A stretch of 11,581 bases of DNA from an uncultured Pseudomonadota bacterium (lineage in GTDB: Bacteria > Lernaellota > Lernaellaia > Lernaellales > Lernaellaceae), in contig CALBTQ010000111.1 of NCBI GenBank assembly GCA_937967875.1, forward strand, positions 1-11,581. The letters are read 5' to 3'. The translations under genes were made by a program, and so were the position numbers. Positions within the stretch are counted from its first letter, which is position 1; every line of letters begins with the position of its first letter. Below, in pieces: positions 1 to 5,125 of the stretch. Below the pieces are notes generated by a model. That model searched no databases. It had not been told where the DNA came from and worked only from the letters and a program-made list of their open reading frames with translations.

Positions 1-45
1 GATCGTATTCGGTGACTGGAGTTCAGACGTGTGCTCTTCCGATCT
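1..45 (+). other. Illumina sequencing adapter contamination (not genomic)
   Basis: Bases 12-45 are the standard Illumina index/read-2 adapter, starting GTGACTGGAGTTC and ending GCTCTTCCGATCT. Bases 1-3 (GAT) fit the end of the P7 part, and bases 4-11 (CGTATTCG) sit exactly where an 8-base i7 index would be. Genomic sequence begins at 46. The GTG at 31 that opens a reading frame into the first gene lies inside the adapter and is not a real start. This marks the window's left edge as a contig end from untrimmed short reads. Confidence 0.97.
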
Positions 46-450
46 CGCACCAGTCAGATGATCGAGCAGACCGGCGCGTTCAGCATCAACATCCCGACCC
101 CGTCGATGGTCGAGGTCACTGATCATTGCGGCCTCGTCTCGGGCACGAAGTTCGACAAAAGCTGCGTGTTTCCGACTTTCACCGGCCGGGAAACCGTCGC
201 GCCGATGATCCGCGATTGCCCGCTCACCGCAGAGTGCAAGCTGATCAACTCGGTGGCGCTGGGCGGCGACACGGCCTACTTCGGCGAGATCGTCGCGGTG
301 TACGCCGAACAGGACGTGCTGACCGACGACCAGGTCGACTGGCTGCGCATCAATCCGCTGCTGTTCACCTTCCCCAAGCCGTCGTACTGGCGCCTGGGCG
401 AGTACATCGCCCCCGCGTGGCAGGTGGGCAAGAAATACAAGGGCGAGTAA
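46..450 (+). CDS. Flavin reductase-family protein (flavoredoxin-like), 5'-truncated
   Basis: This is the C-terminal 134 residues of an FMN-binding split-barrel flavin reductase-like protein; such proteins bind FMN and transfer electrons from NAD(P)H or partner proteins in the cytoplasm. Family-like stretches are TGAFSINIP near the break, the conserved DHCGLVSGTKFDKS segment, APMIRDCPLTAECKL, the strand FGEIVAVYAEQDVLTDD and the C-terminal DPLLF-like motif (here NPLLFTFPKPSYWRLGE). Typical family members are about 190 residues, so roughly the first 50 are missing because the contig starts here. The upstream GTG at 31 belongs to adapter sequence. The gene ends with TAA at 448-450, 18 bases before the next gene, with which it may be cotranscribed. 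The exact substrate or partner cannot be told. Confidence 0.85.
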   Translation, partial: RTSQMIEQTGAFSINIPTPSMVEVTDHCGLVSGTKFDKSCVFPTFTGRETVAPMIRDCPLTAECKLINSVALGGDTAYFGEIVAVYAEQDVLTDDQVDWLRINPLLFTFPKPSYWRLGEYIAPAWQVGKKYKGE

Positions 451-468
451 TCGCGGAAAGGCGAACCG

Positions 469-873
469 ATGAACGATGAATCTCTGCGCGCCGAGGTCTG
501 GCGCACGGTGCAGACGCTCAACCGCGCCTGGACCACCGAGGGCGACCCGCTGAAGCTGCGCGACTACTTCCACCGCGACATGGTGGCGATTACGCCCACC
601 GACCGCTTCCGGCGCGAGGGGCGCGACGCGTGCGTCGCGGGCTGGCAGAGCTTTGCCGACAGCGTGACCGTGCATAGCTGGGAGGAGCGCGACGAGAAAA
701 TCCAACTCTACGCCGACGGGCAAACGGCGGTGGTCACCTACAATTATACGCTGTCGTGCCGCCTGGGCAGCCAGACGCTGACCATGACCGGGCGCGACAT
801 GATGTTCCTCGTGCGCGAGGACGATCGCTGGCAGGTGGTCGCCGATCAATTTTCGCCGTTCCCGGCCTCCTGA
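469..873 (+). CDS. NTF2-like / SnoaL-like (DUF4440-type) small protein
   Basis: A 134-residue cytoplasmic protein with the pattern of the NTF2-like cone fold: an N-terminal helix (residues 3-20), then LRDYFHRDMVAITPTDRFRREGRDACVAGW (the 'load of substrate/extent of exposure' type segment typical of SnoaL/DUF4440 proteins), and a C-terminal sheet with YADGQTAVVTYNYTLSC, GRDMMFLVREDDRWQVVADQFSPFP. Many of these proteins are small ligand binders or isomerase-like enzymes; no particular reaction can be assigned here. The ATG is preceded by GGAAAGG at 455-461 with 7 bases spacing, a good ribosome binding site. It lies 18 bases after the flavin reductase gene, so both are probably one transcript; whether they work together is unknown. 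No signal peptide or membrane segment is visible. Confidence 0.8.
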   Translation: MNDESLRAEVWRTVQTLNRAWTTEGDPLKLRDYFHRDMVAITPTDRFRREGRDACVAGWQSFADSVTVHSWEERDEKIQLYADGQTAVVTYNYTLSCRLGSQTLTMTGRDMMFLVREDDRWQVVADQFSPFPAS

Positions 874-888
874 AACGCCGCTTTGCTC

Positions 889-918
889 TTGTCGCTGCGG
901 CGCAACCGCTGTTATAGT
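889..918 (+). promoter_or_regulatory. Candidate sigma-70-type promoter for purN-purH
   Basis: TTGTCG at 889-894 (4 of 6 to the -35 consensus) and TATAGT at 913-918 (5 of 6 to the -10 consensus) are separated by 18 bases. Transcription would start near 925 and give a leader of about 65 bases before the purN ATG at 990. The site lies in the only gap upstream of purN, just after the stop of the previous gene. Seen by eye only; no score was computed. Confidence 0.45.
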
Positions 919-927
919 GCCGCCACA

Positions 928-972
928 CGTCGCCCGCGGCACGGCGACGGCCGACGTTGAATCAACAGTTGA
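928..972 (+). promoter_or_regulatory. Structured purN leader: 7-bp hairpin and GTTGA/TCAAC palindrome array
   Basis: CGTCGCC (928-934) and GGCGACG (943-949) are perfect inverted arms around an 8-base loop. Directly after come three alternating 5-mers with one-base spacers: GTTGA (956-960), TCAAC (962-966), GTTGA (968-972). This contains two overlapping palindromes, the second extending to ATCAACAGTTGAT at 961-973. The array ends 8 bases before the ribosome binding site. One-base loops cannot form RNA hairpins, so the array looks more like overlapping half-sites for a dimeric DNA-binding protein; the 928-949 element could be an RNA hairpin. Any regulator is unknown; the link to purine control is inference from position. 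Confidence 0.35.
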
Positions 973-989
973 TCCCCGCTGGAGGGAGA

Positions 990-1637
990 ATGTCCGACAA
1001 GTTGCGGCTGGCCGTTTTTCTATCCGGCGGCGGGTCGAATTTCGAAGCAATCGCGAAAAATTGCGCCGAAGGGAAGATCGATTGCGAGATCGTCGTGGTC
1101 GTCGCCAATCGGCTCAACGCTTACGGACTGGCGCGGGCGAAAAAGTACGGCCTGCCCACCGTGGCGCTGGACGATCGGCATTTCGCCTCGCGGGACGAGC
1201 ACGAGGCCGCGCTGCTGGAGCTGCTGGCTCCGTACGATTACGAGATGATCGCCCTGGCCGGCTACATGCGGATGATGACCGCCGGGTTCATCGCGCTGCA
1301 CCGCTGCAAGCGGCTGGACCTGCCGGGCATCGTGAACATCCACCCGGCCGATACGGCGGCGTACCAGGGCGTGCACGGTTACGAGTTCGCCATGGGTCTG
1401 ACGAAAAAGGGGCCGCGGCTGAGCGAGACGAAGGTGACGGTGCATTTCATCGACGCGGGCATGGACACCGGGCCGGTGATCGCGCAACGGACCGTGCCGG
1501 TGCTGCCCGACGACGATCTGGAGGCGCTCAAGGCGCGGGGTCTGGCGATCGAGTGGGAATTGTACAGCGAGGTGCTCGACGCCATCGCCCGCGGCAAGGT
1601 GCATCTGCGCAACGGCCGCGTGGCCGTCGATGCGTGA
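990..1637 (+). CDS. purN: Phosphoribosylglycinamide formyltransferase (GAR transformylase)
   Basis: This 215-residue cytoplasmic enzyme transfers a formyl group from 10-formyl-tetrahydrofolate to GAR, the third step of de novo purine synthesis. Visible features: an N-terminal beta strand and SGGGSNFEAI phosphate-binding loop (residues 12-21), the strand/helix VVVANRLNAYGLARAKKYG, NIHPA at 116-120 with catalytic-type N116 and H118, and the C-terminal motif VHFIDAGMDTGPVIAQ, where D159 matches the conserved active-site Asp. Length fits the family (about 190-215). The usual HPSLLP-x-(F/Y)-x-G segment is replaced by HPADTAAYQG, and a few extra residues (TKKGPRLSE) precede the last motif, so this is a divergent branch. 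ATG 990 is chosen over an in-frame TTG at 957 because GGAGGGAG (981-988) sits just before it and the family's N-terminus starts there. The AICAR transformylase gene follows after 18 bases. Confidence 0.92.
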   Translation: MSDKLRLAVFLSGGGSNFEAIAKNCAEGKIDCEIVVVVANRLNAYGLARAKKYGLPTVALDDRHFASRDEHEAALLELLAPYDYEMIALAGYMRMMTAGFIALHRCKRLDLPGIVNIHPADTAAYQGVHGYEFAMGLTKKGPRLSETKVTVHFIDAGMDTGPVIAQRTVPVLPDDDLEALKARGLAIEWELYSEVLDAIARGKVHLRNGRVAVDA

Positions 1638-1655
1638 CGGGGTATTGGGGTTTTT

Positions 1656-2900
1656 ATGAGCGATTCACAAAGCACGAATCGGCAGCCGTTGAAGCGCTTC
1701 CCGCGGCAGATGACCATCTCCTTCCATGAAGGCGGGCTCAAGCGCGATCTGGTGTACGAGTTGGTCGGTTGGGACGTCGGCCCCGACGAGCGCACGCTGC
1801 GCCACGGCGACAATCCGGGGCAGGATGCGGCGCTGTATCGCCTGATCAACGGCAACCTGACCATCGGCGAGGTGACCTCGATCGCGCCGGGCAACTACCT
1901 GGCCAGTCTGCCCGAGTTGCTGCAGCAGGGCCGGCATCCGAGCAAGGGTTCGATCGTCGACGCCGACGCCGCGCTGAACATTTTGCGCTATCTGATGGAC
2001 GAGCCGACCTGCGTGATCACCAAGCACGCCAATCCGTCGGCGGTGGCCGTCGCGGATCGTTTGCCCACCGCCTATTTGCGCGCCTATCTGGCCGATCGCC
2101 TCGCGGTCGTCGGCGGCTGCGTCGCGCTCAACCGCGCGGTCGACGCGGCCACGGCCGAGGCGATTCTGGAAAGCGGCGCCGCGGTGGTCGTCGCTCCCGA
2201 ATACGAAAACGGCGTGACCGGTCTGCTGGCGGAGAACAAAAATCTGATCGTGCTGCGCATCGGCAACATGGACAAGCTCTCGCTGTGGGCCGGCCGGCGG
2301 GTGATCGACTTCACCTCGCTGATCGACGGCGGGCTGGTCGCGCAGTGGTCGTTCGTGCCCGCGACGCTCACCCGCGAGGCCTGTCGCTCGGCCACGGCCA
2401 TCGCCCAGGGCAAGGAAATCAGCAGCCGCCGCCAGCCCAACGGCGAAGAGTGGAATGACATGTTGCTGGCCTGGAAAATTGCCACCGGCGTGACCAGCAA
2501 CACGATCCTGTTCGTCAAGGCGGGCGTGACCGTGGGCATCGGCATCGGCGGGCAGGACCGGCTGAGCGCCGTGGAAACCACGCGCGACAAGGCTTACCGC
2601 AAGCTGGCCGACCGCTTGGCCTGGGAGCGGTTCAAAACGCCGTTCCATTACATGGTCGATCCGGGCATGCGCGAGTCGATCTGGCTGGACGCCTCCGAGC
2701 TGCGGGGCGGGTTGATCGGCGCGGTCATGGCCTCCGATGGGGCGCTGCCGCACCGCGACGCGGTGGACGAAGCGGCCAAGGAAGGCGTGGTGGGCATCGT
2801 GCAACCCGGCGGCGATCCGGGCGACTACGCGGTCATTCGCGCCGCCAACGAGCACAACATGGCCATGGTCTTCACCGGACAGCGCTGCTTCATGTATTAA
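1656..2900 (+). CDS. purH: Stand-alone AICAR transformylase (PurH C-terminal domain, no IMP cyclohydrolase domain)
   Basis: A 414-residue cytoplasmic enzyme predicted to formylate AICAR with 10-formyl-tetrahydrofolate, the penultimate purine step. AICARFT-type motifs appear in order: LRHGDNPGQDAALY (48-61, usually LRYGENPHQ), SIVDADAALNIL (99-110), ITKHANPSAVA (121-131, with the K123-H124 pair equivalent to the catalytic Lys-His), GGCVALNRAVDAATAEAI (153-170), SNTILFVKAGVTVGIGIGGQDRLSAVE (281-307), IGAVMASDGALPHRDAVDEAAKEG (354-377), VQPGGDPGDYAVIRAANEHNMAMVFTGQR (382-410). In bifunctional PurH the LRYGENPHQ motif is preceded by about 200 residues of MGS-like IMP cyclohydrolase; here only 47 residues precede it, without that fold's motifs, so cyclization to IMP must be done elsewhere. 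KHxNPCG has become KHANPSA. It forms an operon with purN (18-base gap); the ribosome binding site is weak (GGGG at 1647-1650). Confidence 0.88.
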   Translation: MSDSQSTNRQPLKRFPRQMTISFHEGGLKRDLVYELVGWDVGPDERTLRHGDNPGQDAALYRLINGNLTIGEVTSIAPGNYLASLPELLQQGRHPSKGSIVDADAALNILRYLMDEPTCVITKHANPSAVAVADRLPTAYLRAYLADRLAVVGGCVALNRAVDAATAEAILESGAAVVVAPEYENGVTGLLAENKNLIVLRIGNMDKLSLWAGRRVIDFTSLIDGGLVAQWSFVPATLTREACRSATAIAQGKEISSRRQPNGEEWNDMLLAWKIATGVTSNTILFVKAGVTVGIGIGGQDRLSAVETTRDKAYRKLADRLAWERFKTPFHYMVDPGMRESIWLDASELRGGLIGAVMASDGALPHRDAVDEAAKEGVVGIVQPGGDPGDYAVIRAANEHNMAMVFTGQRCFMY

Positions 2901-2904
2901 GTCG

Positions 2905-2932
2905 TTGCGCGGTCGTCCTTTTTTGCTATCCT
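2905..2932 (+). promoter_or_regulatory. Candidate housekeeping promoter of the sigma-factor operon
   Basis: TTGCGC at 2905-2910 and TATCCT at 2927-2932 are 16 bases apart, and the -10 is preceded by TG (TGCTATCCT), an extended -10 pattern. It would start transcription near 2939 in the 69-base gap between the AICAR transformylase stop and the sigma-factor gene. The -35 is poor (3 of 6), so this is tentative. Confidence 0.33.
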
Positions 2933-2940
2933 TTCCCTTT

Positions 2941-2968
2941 GAACCACCTTTTAAAACCGAGTGTCTTA
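2941..2968 (+). promoter_or_regulatory. Possible autoregulatory ECF-type promoter
   Basis: GAACCA at 2941-2946 and GTCTTA at 2963-2968 are 16 bases apart, resembling the GGAAC / GTC-TA type -35 and -10 boxes used by many ECF sigma factors, which often control their own operon. If real, transcription would begin near 2975, after the first ATG (2970) of the sigma gene, and translation would need a later start (TTG 2991 or ATG 3003). Only a visual resemblance. Confidence 0.25.
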
Positions 2969-2969
2969 G

Positions 2970-3560
2970 ATGTCGGACAACGGAGTGGAATTGAACGAAA
3001 CAATGCCGCTGCAAGATGACGATAAGACGCTCGTCAAGCGTTTCGTGGAAGAAAAGGACGAGTTCGCCTACGAGGTGCTGGTCAAAAAATACCAACGAAT
3101 GGTCTATTTTCTGGCCCTCAAGGTCGTGGGCGGACACGAGGATGCCGATGAAATCGTGCAGAAAACCTTCATCAGCGTCTATAAGAACCTGGGCCGCTTC
3201 GAAGGGCGGTCGAGCTTGAAAACCTGGATCTTTCGTATCGCCATGAACTACTCGAAGAACCTCATCCGCGACCGGGCGCGGCACGCGGGCGAGGAACTGG
3301 CCGAGTGGAACGCCACCGTCGAAAGTTCGGTGGAGGCCGAAATCGAAGCCGATCAACGGCGGCGGATCGTCGAAGAGGCGATGGAGCAACTGCCGCCGCG
3401 CCAGCGCGAGGTGTTGCAGATGCGCGCCTTCGGCGACATGAGTTTCGCCGAAATCGCCCAGGACGTGGGCATTTCGACTTCGGCGGCGAAAGTGAATTAC
3501 CATTACGCAGTCAAAGCCCTGAAAGGGTTGCTGGCCGACTTTGGGGAGAGTCACGCATGA
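2970..3560 (+). CDS. ECF-family RNA polymerase sigma factor
   Basis: A 196-residue alternative sigma factor that would direct RNA polymerase to a stress or signal regulon. Region 2 spans about residues 35-102 (VLVKKYQRMVYFLALKVVGG, DADEIVQKTFISVYKNLGRFEGRSSLKTWIFRIAMNYSKNLIRDRAR); an acidic linker (105-130) leads to region 4 at about 134-188 (MEQLPPRQREVLQMRAFGDMSFAEIAQDVGISTSAAKVNYHYAVKAL), with a helix-turn-helix at FAEIAQDVGISTSAAKVNYHYA. Length and two-domain layout are typical of ECF factors. The ATG at 2970 has only GAG (2959-2961) upstream; in-frame TTG 2991 and ATG 3003 follow a GGAGTGGA (2982-2989), and the conserved part begins only after residue 18, so the start is uncertain. Its last four bases overlap the anti-sigma gene (ATGA), implying translational coupling. 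Which ECF subgroup it belongs to was not determined. Confidence 0.93.
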   Translation: MSDNGVELNETMPLQDDDKTLVKRFVEEKDEFAYEVLVKKYQRMVYFLALKVVGGHEDADEIVQKTFISVYKNLGRFEGRSSLKTWIFRIAMNYSKNLIRDRARHAGEELAEWNATVESSVEAEIEADQRRRIVEEAMEQLPPRQREVLQMRAFGDMSFAEIAQDVGISTSAAKVNYHYAVKALKGLLADFGESHA

Positions 3561-4219
3561 GTTGCCAGGAATGGACCGACAAGATCATCGATTGGCTCGA
3601 AGGCGAACTGGATGCCGACGAGGCCCGGCAGGTGCGCGAACACGTGGAATCCTGCGCCGAGTGCGCGGCGGAGGCCGAAAGCATCCGCCAGGCGCTGGAC
3701 GCGGTGAAGCGGCCAGCGCACGATCCGGGCGAGGCCTACTTCGAAACGCTGTATACGCGCATCCATAAGCAGATCGACGCCGAGCGCGAGTACGTGCCCT
3801 GGACGGTGCGCCTGTGGCAAAGCCTGACGGGCGCGTGGCTGCGGCCGGCGGCGGTGACGGCCACGGCGCTGCTGATCGCCGCGGTGGCGCTGGTCGGCGG
3901 CGGGGTGCTGGATCTGAACACCGACAGCACGCCGCAGATGGACATCGCGGGCGTCTCGATGGTCAAAAAGCCGCTGGCCCCGACGCTGGCGGTGACGGTG
4001 AATCCGCAGTTGAAAGAGGCCGTGGCGCTGCTGGACGACGAACAGGTCGCCGAATTCGAAACGCAGATCACCGAGGCGATGATGCCCGAAGACGTCGATT
4101 CGGCGATGGCCGGCCTGGGGCCGCTGACGGTCGAACCGTCCTTCGCTTCGCTATCGGAAGCGGAAATGGCCGAACTGGCCGACAATCTGGCGCAAGTCAA
4201 CATCGAAATGCCGATCTAA
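3557..4219 (+). CDS. Zinc-finger transmembrane anti-sigma factor
   Basis: A 220-residue predicted inner-membrane protein that would hold the upstream ECF sigma factor inactive. The cytoplasmic N-terminus carries the ZAS signature: C3, H29, C33 and C36 (C-x25-H-x3-C-x2-C), the same spacing as known zinc anti-sigma factors such as RsrA. One membrane helix is seen at about residues 95-117 (LRPAAVTATALLIAAVALVGGGV). The C-terminal ~100 residues would face the periplasm; they are acidic and helix-prone (DEQVAEFETQITEAMMPEDVDSAM) and match no domain I recognise, so they may be the sensor. ATG 3557 overlaps the sigma-factor stop by 4 bases, the usual arrangement that keeps the pair in balance; the frame is open further upstream, but that part is inside the sigma gene. 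The Spy-like gene follows after 22 bases, so an envelope signal is likely (inference). Confidence 0.88.
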   Translation: MSCQEWTDKIIDWLEGELDADEARQVREHVESCAECAAEAESIRQALDAVKRPAHDPGEAYFETLYTRIHKQIDAEREYVPWTVRLWQSLTGAWLRPAAVTATALLIAAVALVGGGVLDLNTDSTPQMDIAGVSMVKKPLAPTLAVTVNPQLKEAVALLDDEQVAEFETQITEAMMPEDVDSAMAGLGPLTVEPSFASLSEAEMAELADNLAQVNIEMPI

Positions 4220-4241
4220 CCGCGCCCGGGAGGTATGACCC

Positions 4242-4784
4242 ATGCGGACCGATAAACTGGTTGCGTTGACCTTGATCCTGCTGCTGACCCTGGCCGTCGC
4301 CGCCGGGGCGCAGGAGACGCCGACGCCCGCCGACGAACAGGACCCCAACACGACCGCCGGGCGGGCCGACGCGTGGAAGCGCATCGAAATGTACCGCCTG
4401 TTCAAGCTGACCGAAGCGCTGCAATTGAACGAGGAAGCGGCCTCGCGGCTGTTTCCTATCCTGCAGCGATACGACCATCAGTACCGCACGATCAGTGAAA
4501 AGAAAGAAGAACTGCAGCGAGCGATGTTCCTCGAACTGAAAAAGAAAGAGCCCGATCAGACGGTGCTGACCAAGGCGGTCGACGACACCCTGGCGCTCGA
4601 ACGCGAGTCGATGCGCATCCGCACCGAGCAGTTCAAGGAGCTCAAGAAGATCCTCACCCCCGAGCAGTACGCGCGGTTCCTGATTTTCGACCAACGCTTC
4701 CGCGACGAGGTCGGGCGGATGATCAACGACATCCACCAACGCCGGCACGGCGGCGGCGGTCGCGGTCGCGGTATGGGCCGCTAA
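4242..4784 (+). CDS. Spy/CpxP-like periplasmic stress protein
   Basis: A 180-residue secreted helical protein. Residues 1-23 form a signal peptide: MRTDK, a hydrophobic core LVALTLILLLTLAVA, then AGA before Q24 as a signal peptidase I site. The mature part is charged and all-helical with a long coiled-coil-like stretch (75-100) and LTPEQYARFLIFDQRF (138-153), the LTxxQ-type motif of Spy/CpxP/zinc-resistance-associated periplasmic proteins, which act as chaperones or as stress-sensor modulators. The tail is Gly/Arg-rich (RRHGGGGRGRGMGR, 167-180). The ribosome binding site GGGAGG (4228-4233) lies 8 bases before the ATG. It is third in the sigma/anti-sigma operon, so it may be either a target or a feedback modulator of the system; which one, and whether metals or misfolded proteins are sensed, cannot be seen. 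Family assignment rests on motif and architecture only. Confidence 0.75.
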   Translation: MRTDKLVALTLILLLTLAVAAGAQETPTPADEQDPNTTAGRADAWKRIEMYRLFKLTEALQLNEEAASRLFPILQRYDHQYRTISEKKEELQRAMFLELKKKEPDQTVLTKAVDDTLALERESMRIRTEQFKELKKILTPEQYARFLIFDQRFRDEVGRMINDIHQRRHGGGGRGRGMGR

Positions 4785-4787
4785 CCA

Positions 4788-4804
4788 CCAGGGATAATCC
4801 CTGG
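4788..4804 (+). terminator. 17-bp palindrome after the sigma operon, possible terminator
   Basis: CCAGGGAT-A-ATCCCTGG is a perfect palindrome with 8-base arms, starting four bases after the stop of the Spy-like gene. As RNA it would fold as a 7-bp stem with a UAA loop. No clean T-run follows (only mixed TTTGTCTTC from 4812), so an intrinsic terminator is only possible; it may instead be a processing hairpin or part of a repeat, since a degenerate copy (13 of 16 bases) lies at 9796-9811 after the kinase. Confidence 0.4.
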
Positions 4805-4870
4805 ACCTATGATTTGTCTTCATTATTCGCGACCTCGGCCGGTGGCCAAGCCGCACGGGGGTCTTTCTTT

Positions 4871-4898
4871 GTCATTTCCACGAAGGCGGAAATCCAGG
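4871..4898. repeat. Degenerate dRS3-like dispersed repeat (ATTTCC-N8-GGAAAT)
   Basis: GTCATTTCCACGAAGGCGG continuing as AAATCCAGG closely resembles the widespread intergenic repeat GTCATTCCCGCGAAAGCGGG followed by AATCCAG. Its core, ATTTCC (4874-4879) and GGAAAT (4888-4893) with an 8-base gap, has the geometry of the Neisseria dRS3 element (ATTCCC-N8-GGGAAT). Similar repeats are scattered through many proteobacterial genomes. The reverse strand reads as the peptide FRLRGNDKE, a typical spurious translation of this repeat. It has no known function here. Confidence 0.6.
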
Positions 4899-4939
4899 AT
4901 TGGAAATACCTTTCCTAAGCTTATTTTATAGGCCCCAAT

Positions 4940-4975
4940 GGGACAAAACGGGACACTTCGGGACACGTTTGTCCC
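4940..4975 (+). repeat. GGGACA triplet with 10-base period plus inverted TGTCCC (left copy)
   Basis: GGGACA begins at 4940, 4950 and 4960, exactly one DNA turn apart, and an inverted copy TGTCCC lies at 4970-4975. The last direct copy and the inverted copy make a 6-bp hairpin with a CGTT loop. A very similar triplet is found at 9771-9799 (22 of 27 aligned bases from the first GGGACA to the third GGGACAC, with one gap). It could be a REP-like dispersed repeat or helically phased binding sites. Confidence 0.7.
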
Positions 4976-5026
4976 ACGGTAATATCGGCATATCGGCGAT
5001 GATATCATAAGGTTATGAAATTTAAT

Positions 5027-5056
5027 CGTGGGACACCTGCGGAAAAGTGTCCCACG
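5027..5056. repeat. Perfect 10-bp inverted repeat containing GGGACA/TGTCCC
   Basis: CGTGGGACAC (5027-5036) and GTGTCCCACG (5047-5056) are exact reverse complements around a 10-base loop (CTGCGGAAAA). The right arm repeats TGTCCCACG from 4970-4978, tying it to the GGGACA module 50 bases upstream. It may be the other end of one REP-like unit spanning about 4940-5056. No T-run follows, so it is not a standard terminator. Confidence 0.7.
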
Positions 5057-5089
5057 CCAATAGGACGGGCGTTCGAGTGGGATATGCGC

Positions 5090-5125
5090 CGTAGGATGAC
5101 ATTGAGATGTTCTTTGTCACCTACG
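5090..5125 (+). repeat. Imperfect hairpin with one-base bulge
   Basis: CGTAGG (5090-5095) pairs with CCTACG (5120-5125) and TGACA (5097-5101) with TGTCA (5115-5119); A5096 is unpaired and the loop is 13 bases. Eleven base pairs in total make a chance fold unlikely. It lies 34 bases after the GGGACA inverted repeat; function unknown. Confidence 0.5.

Noticed and set aside
31..45. GTG start of the first gene
   Set aside because: It lies inside the sequencing adapter, so the gene is truncated rather than starting here.
1665..3554. 629-residue open frame on the - strand across purH and the sigma gene
   Set aside because: It is a shadow of two well-recognised + strand genes in GC-rich DNA; it crosses their boundary and its low-complexity His/Arg/Gln-rich translation matches no family.
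4823..5008. 61-residue - strand open frame
   Set aside because: It covers the dRS3-like repeat and GGGACA triplet; the FRLRGNDKE peptide is the usual false translation of such repeats.
4940..5056. CRISPR array or plasmid iterons
   Set aside because: Units are only 6 bases with 4-base gaps, far too short for CRISPR; no replication gene or cas gene is present.
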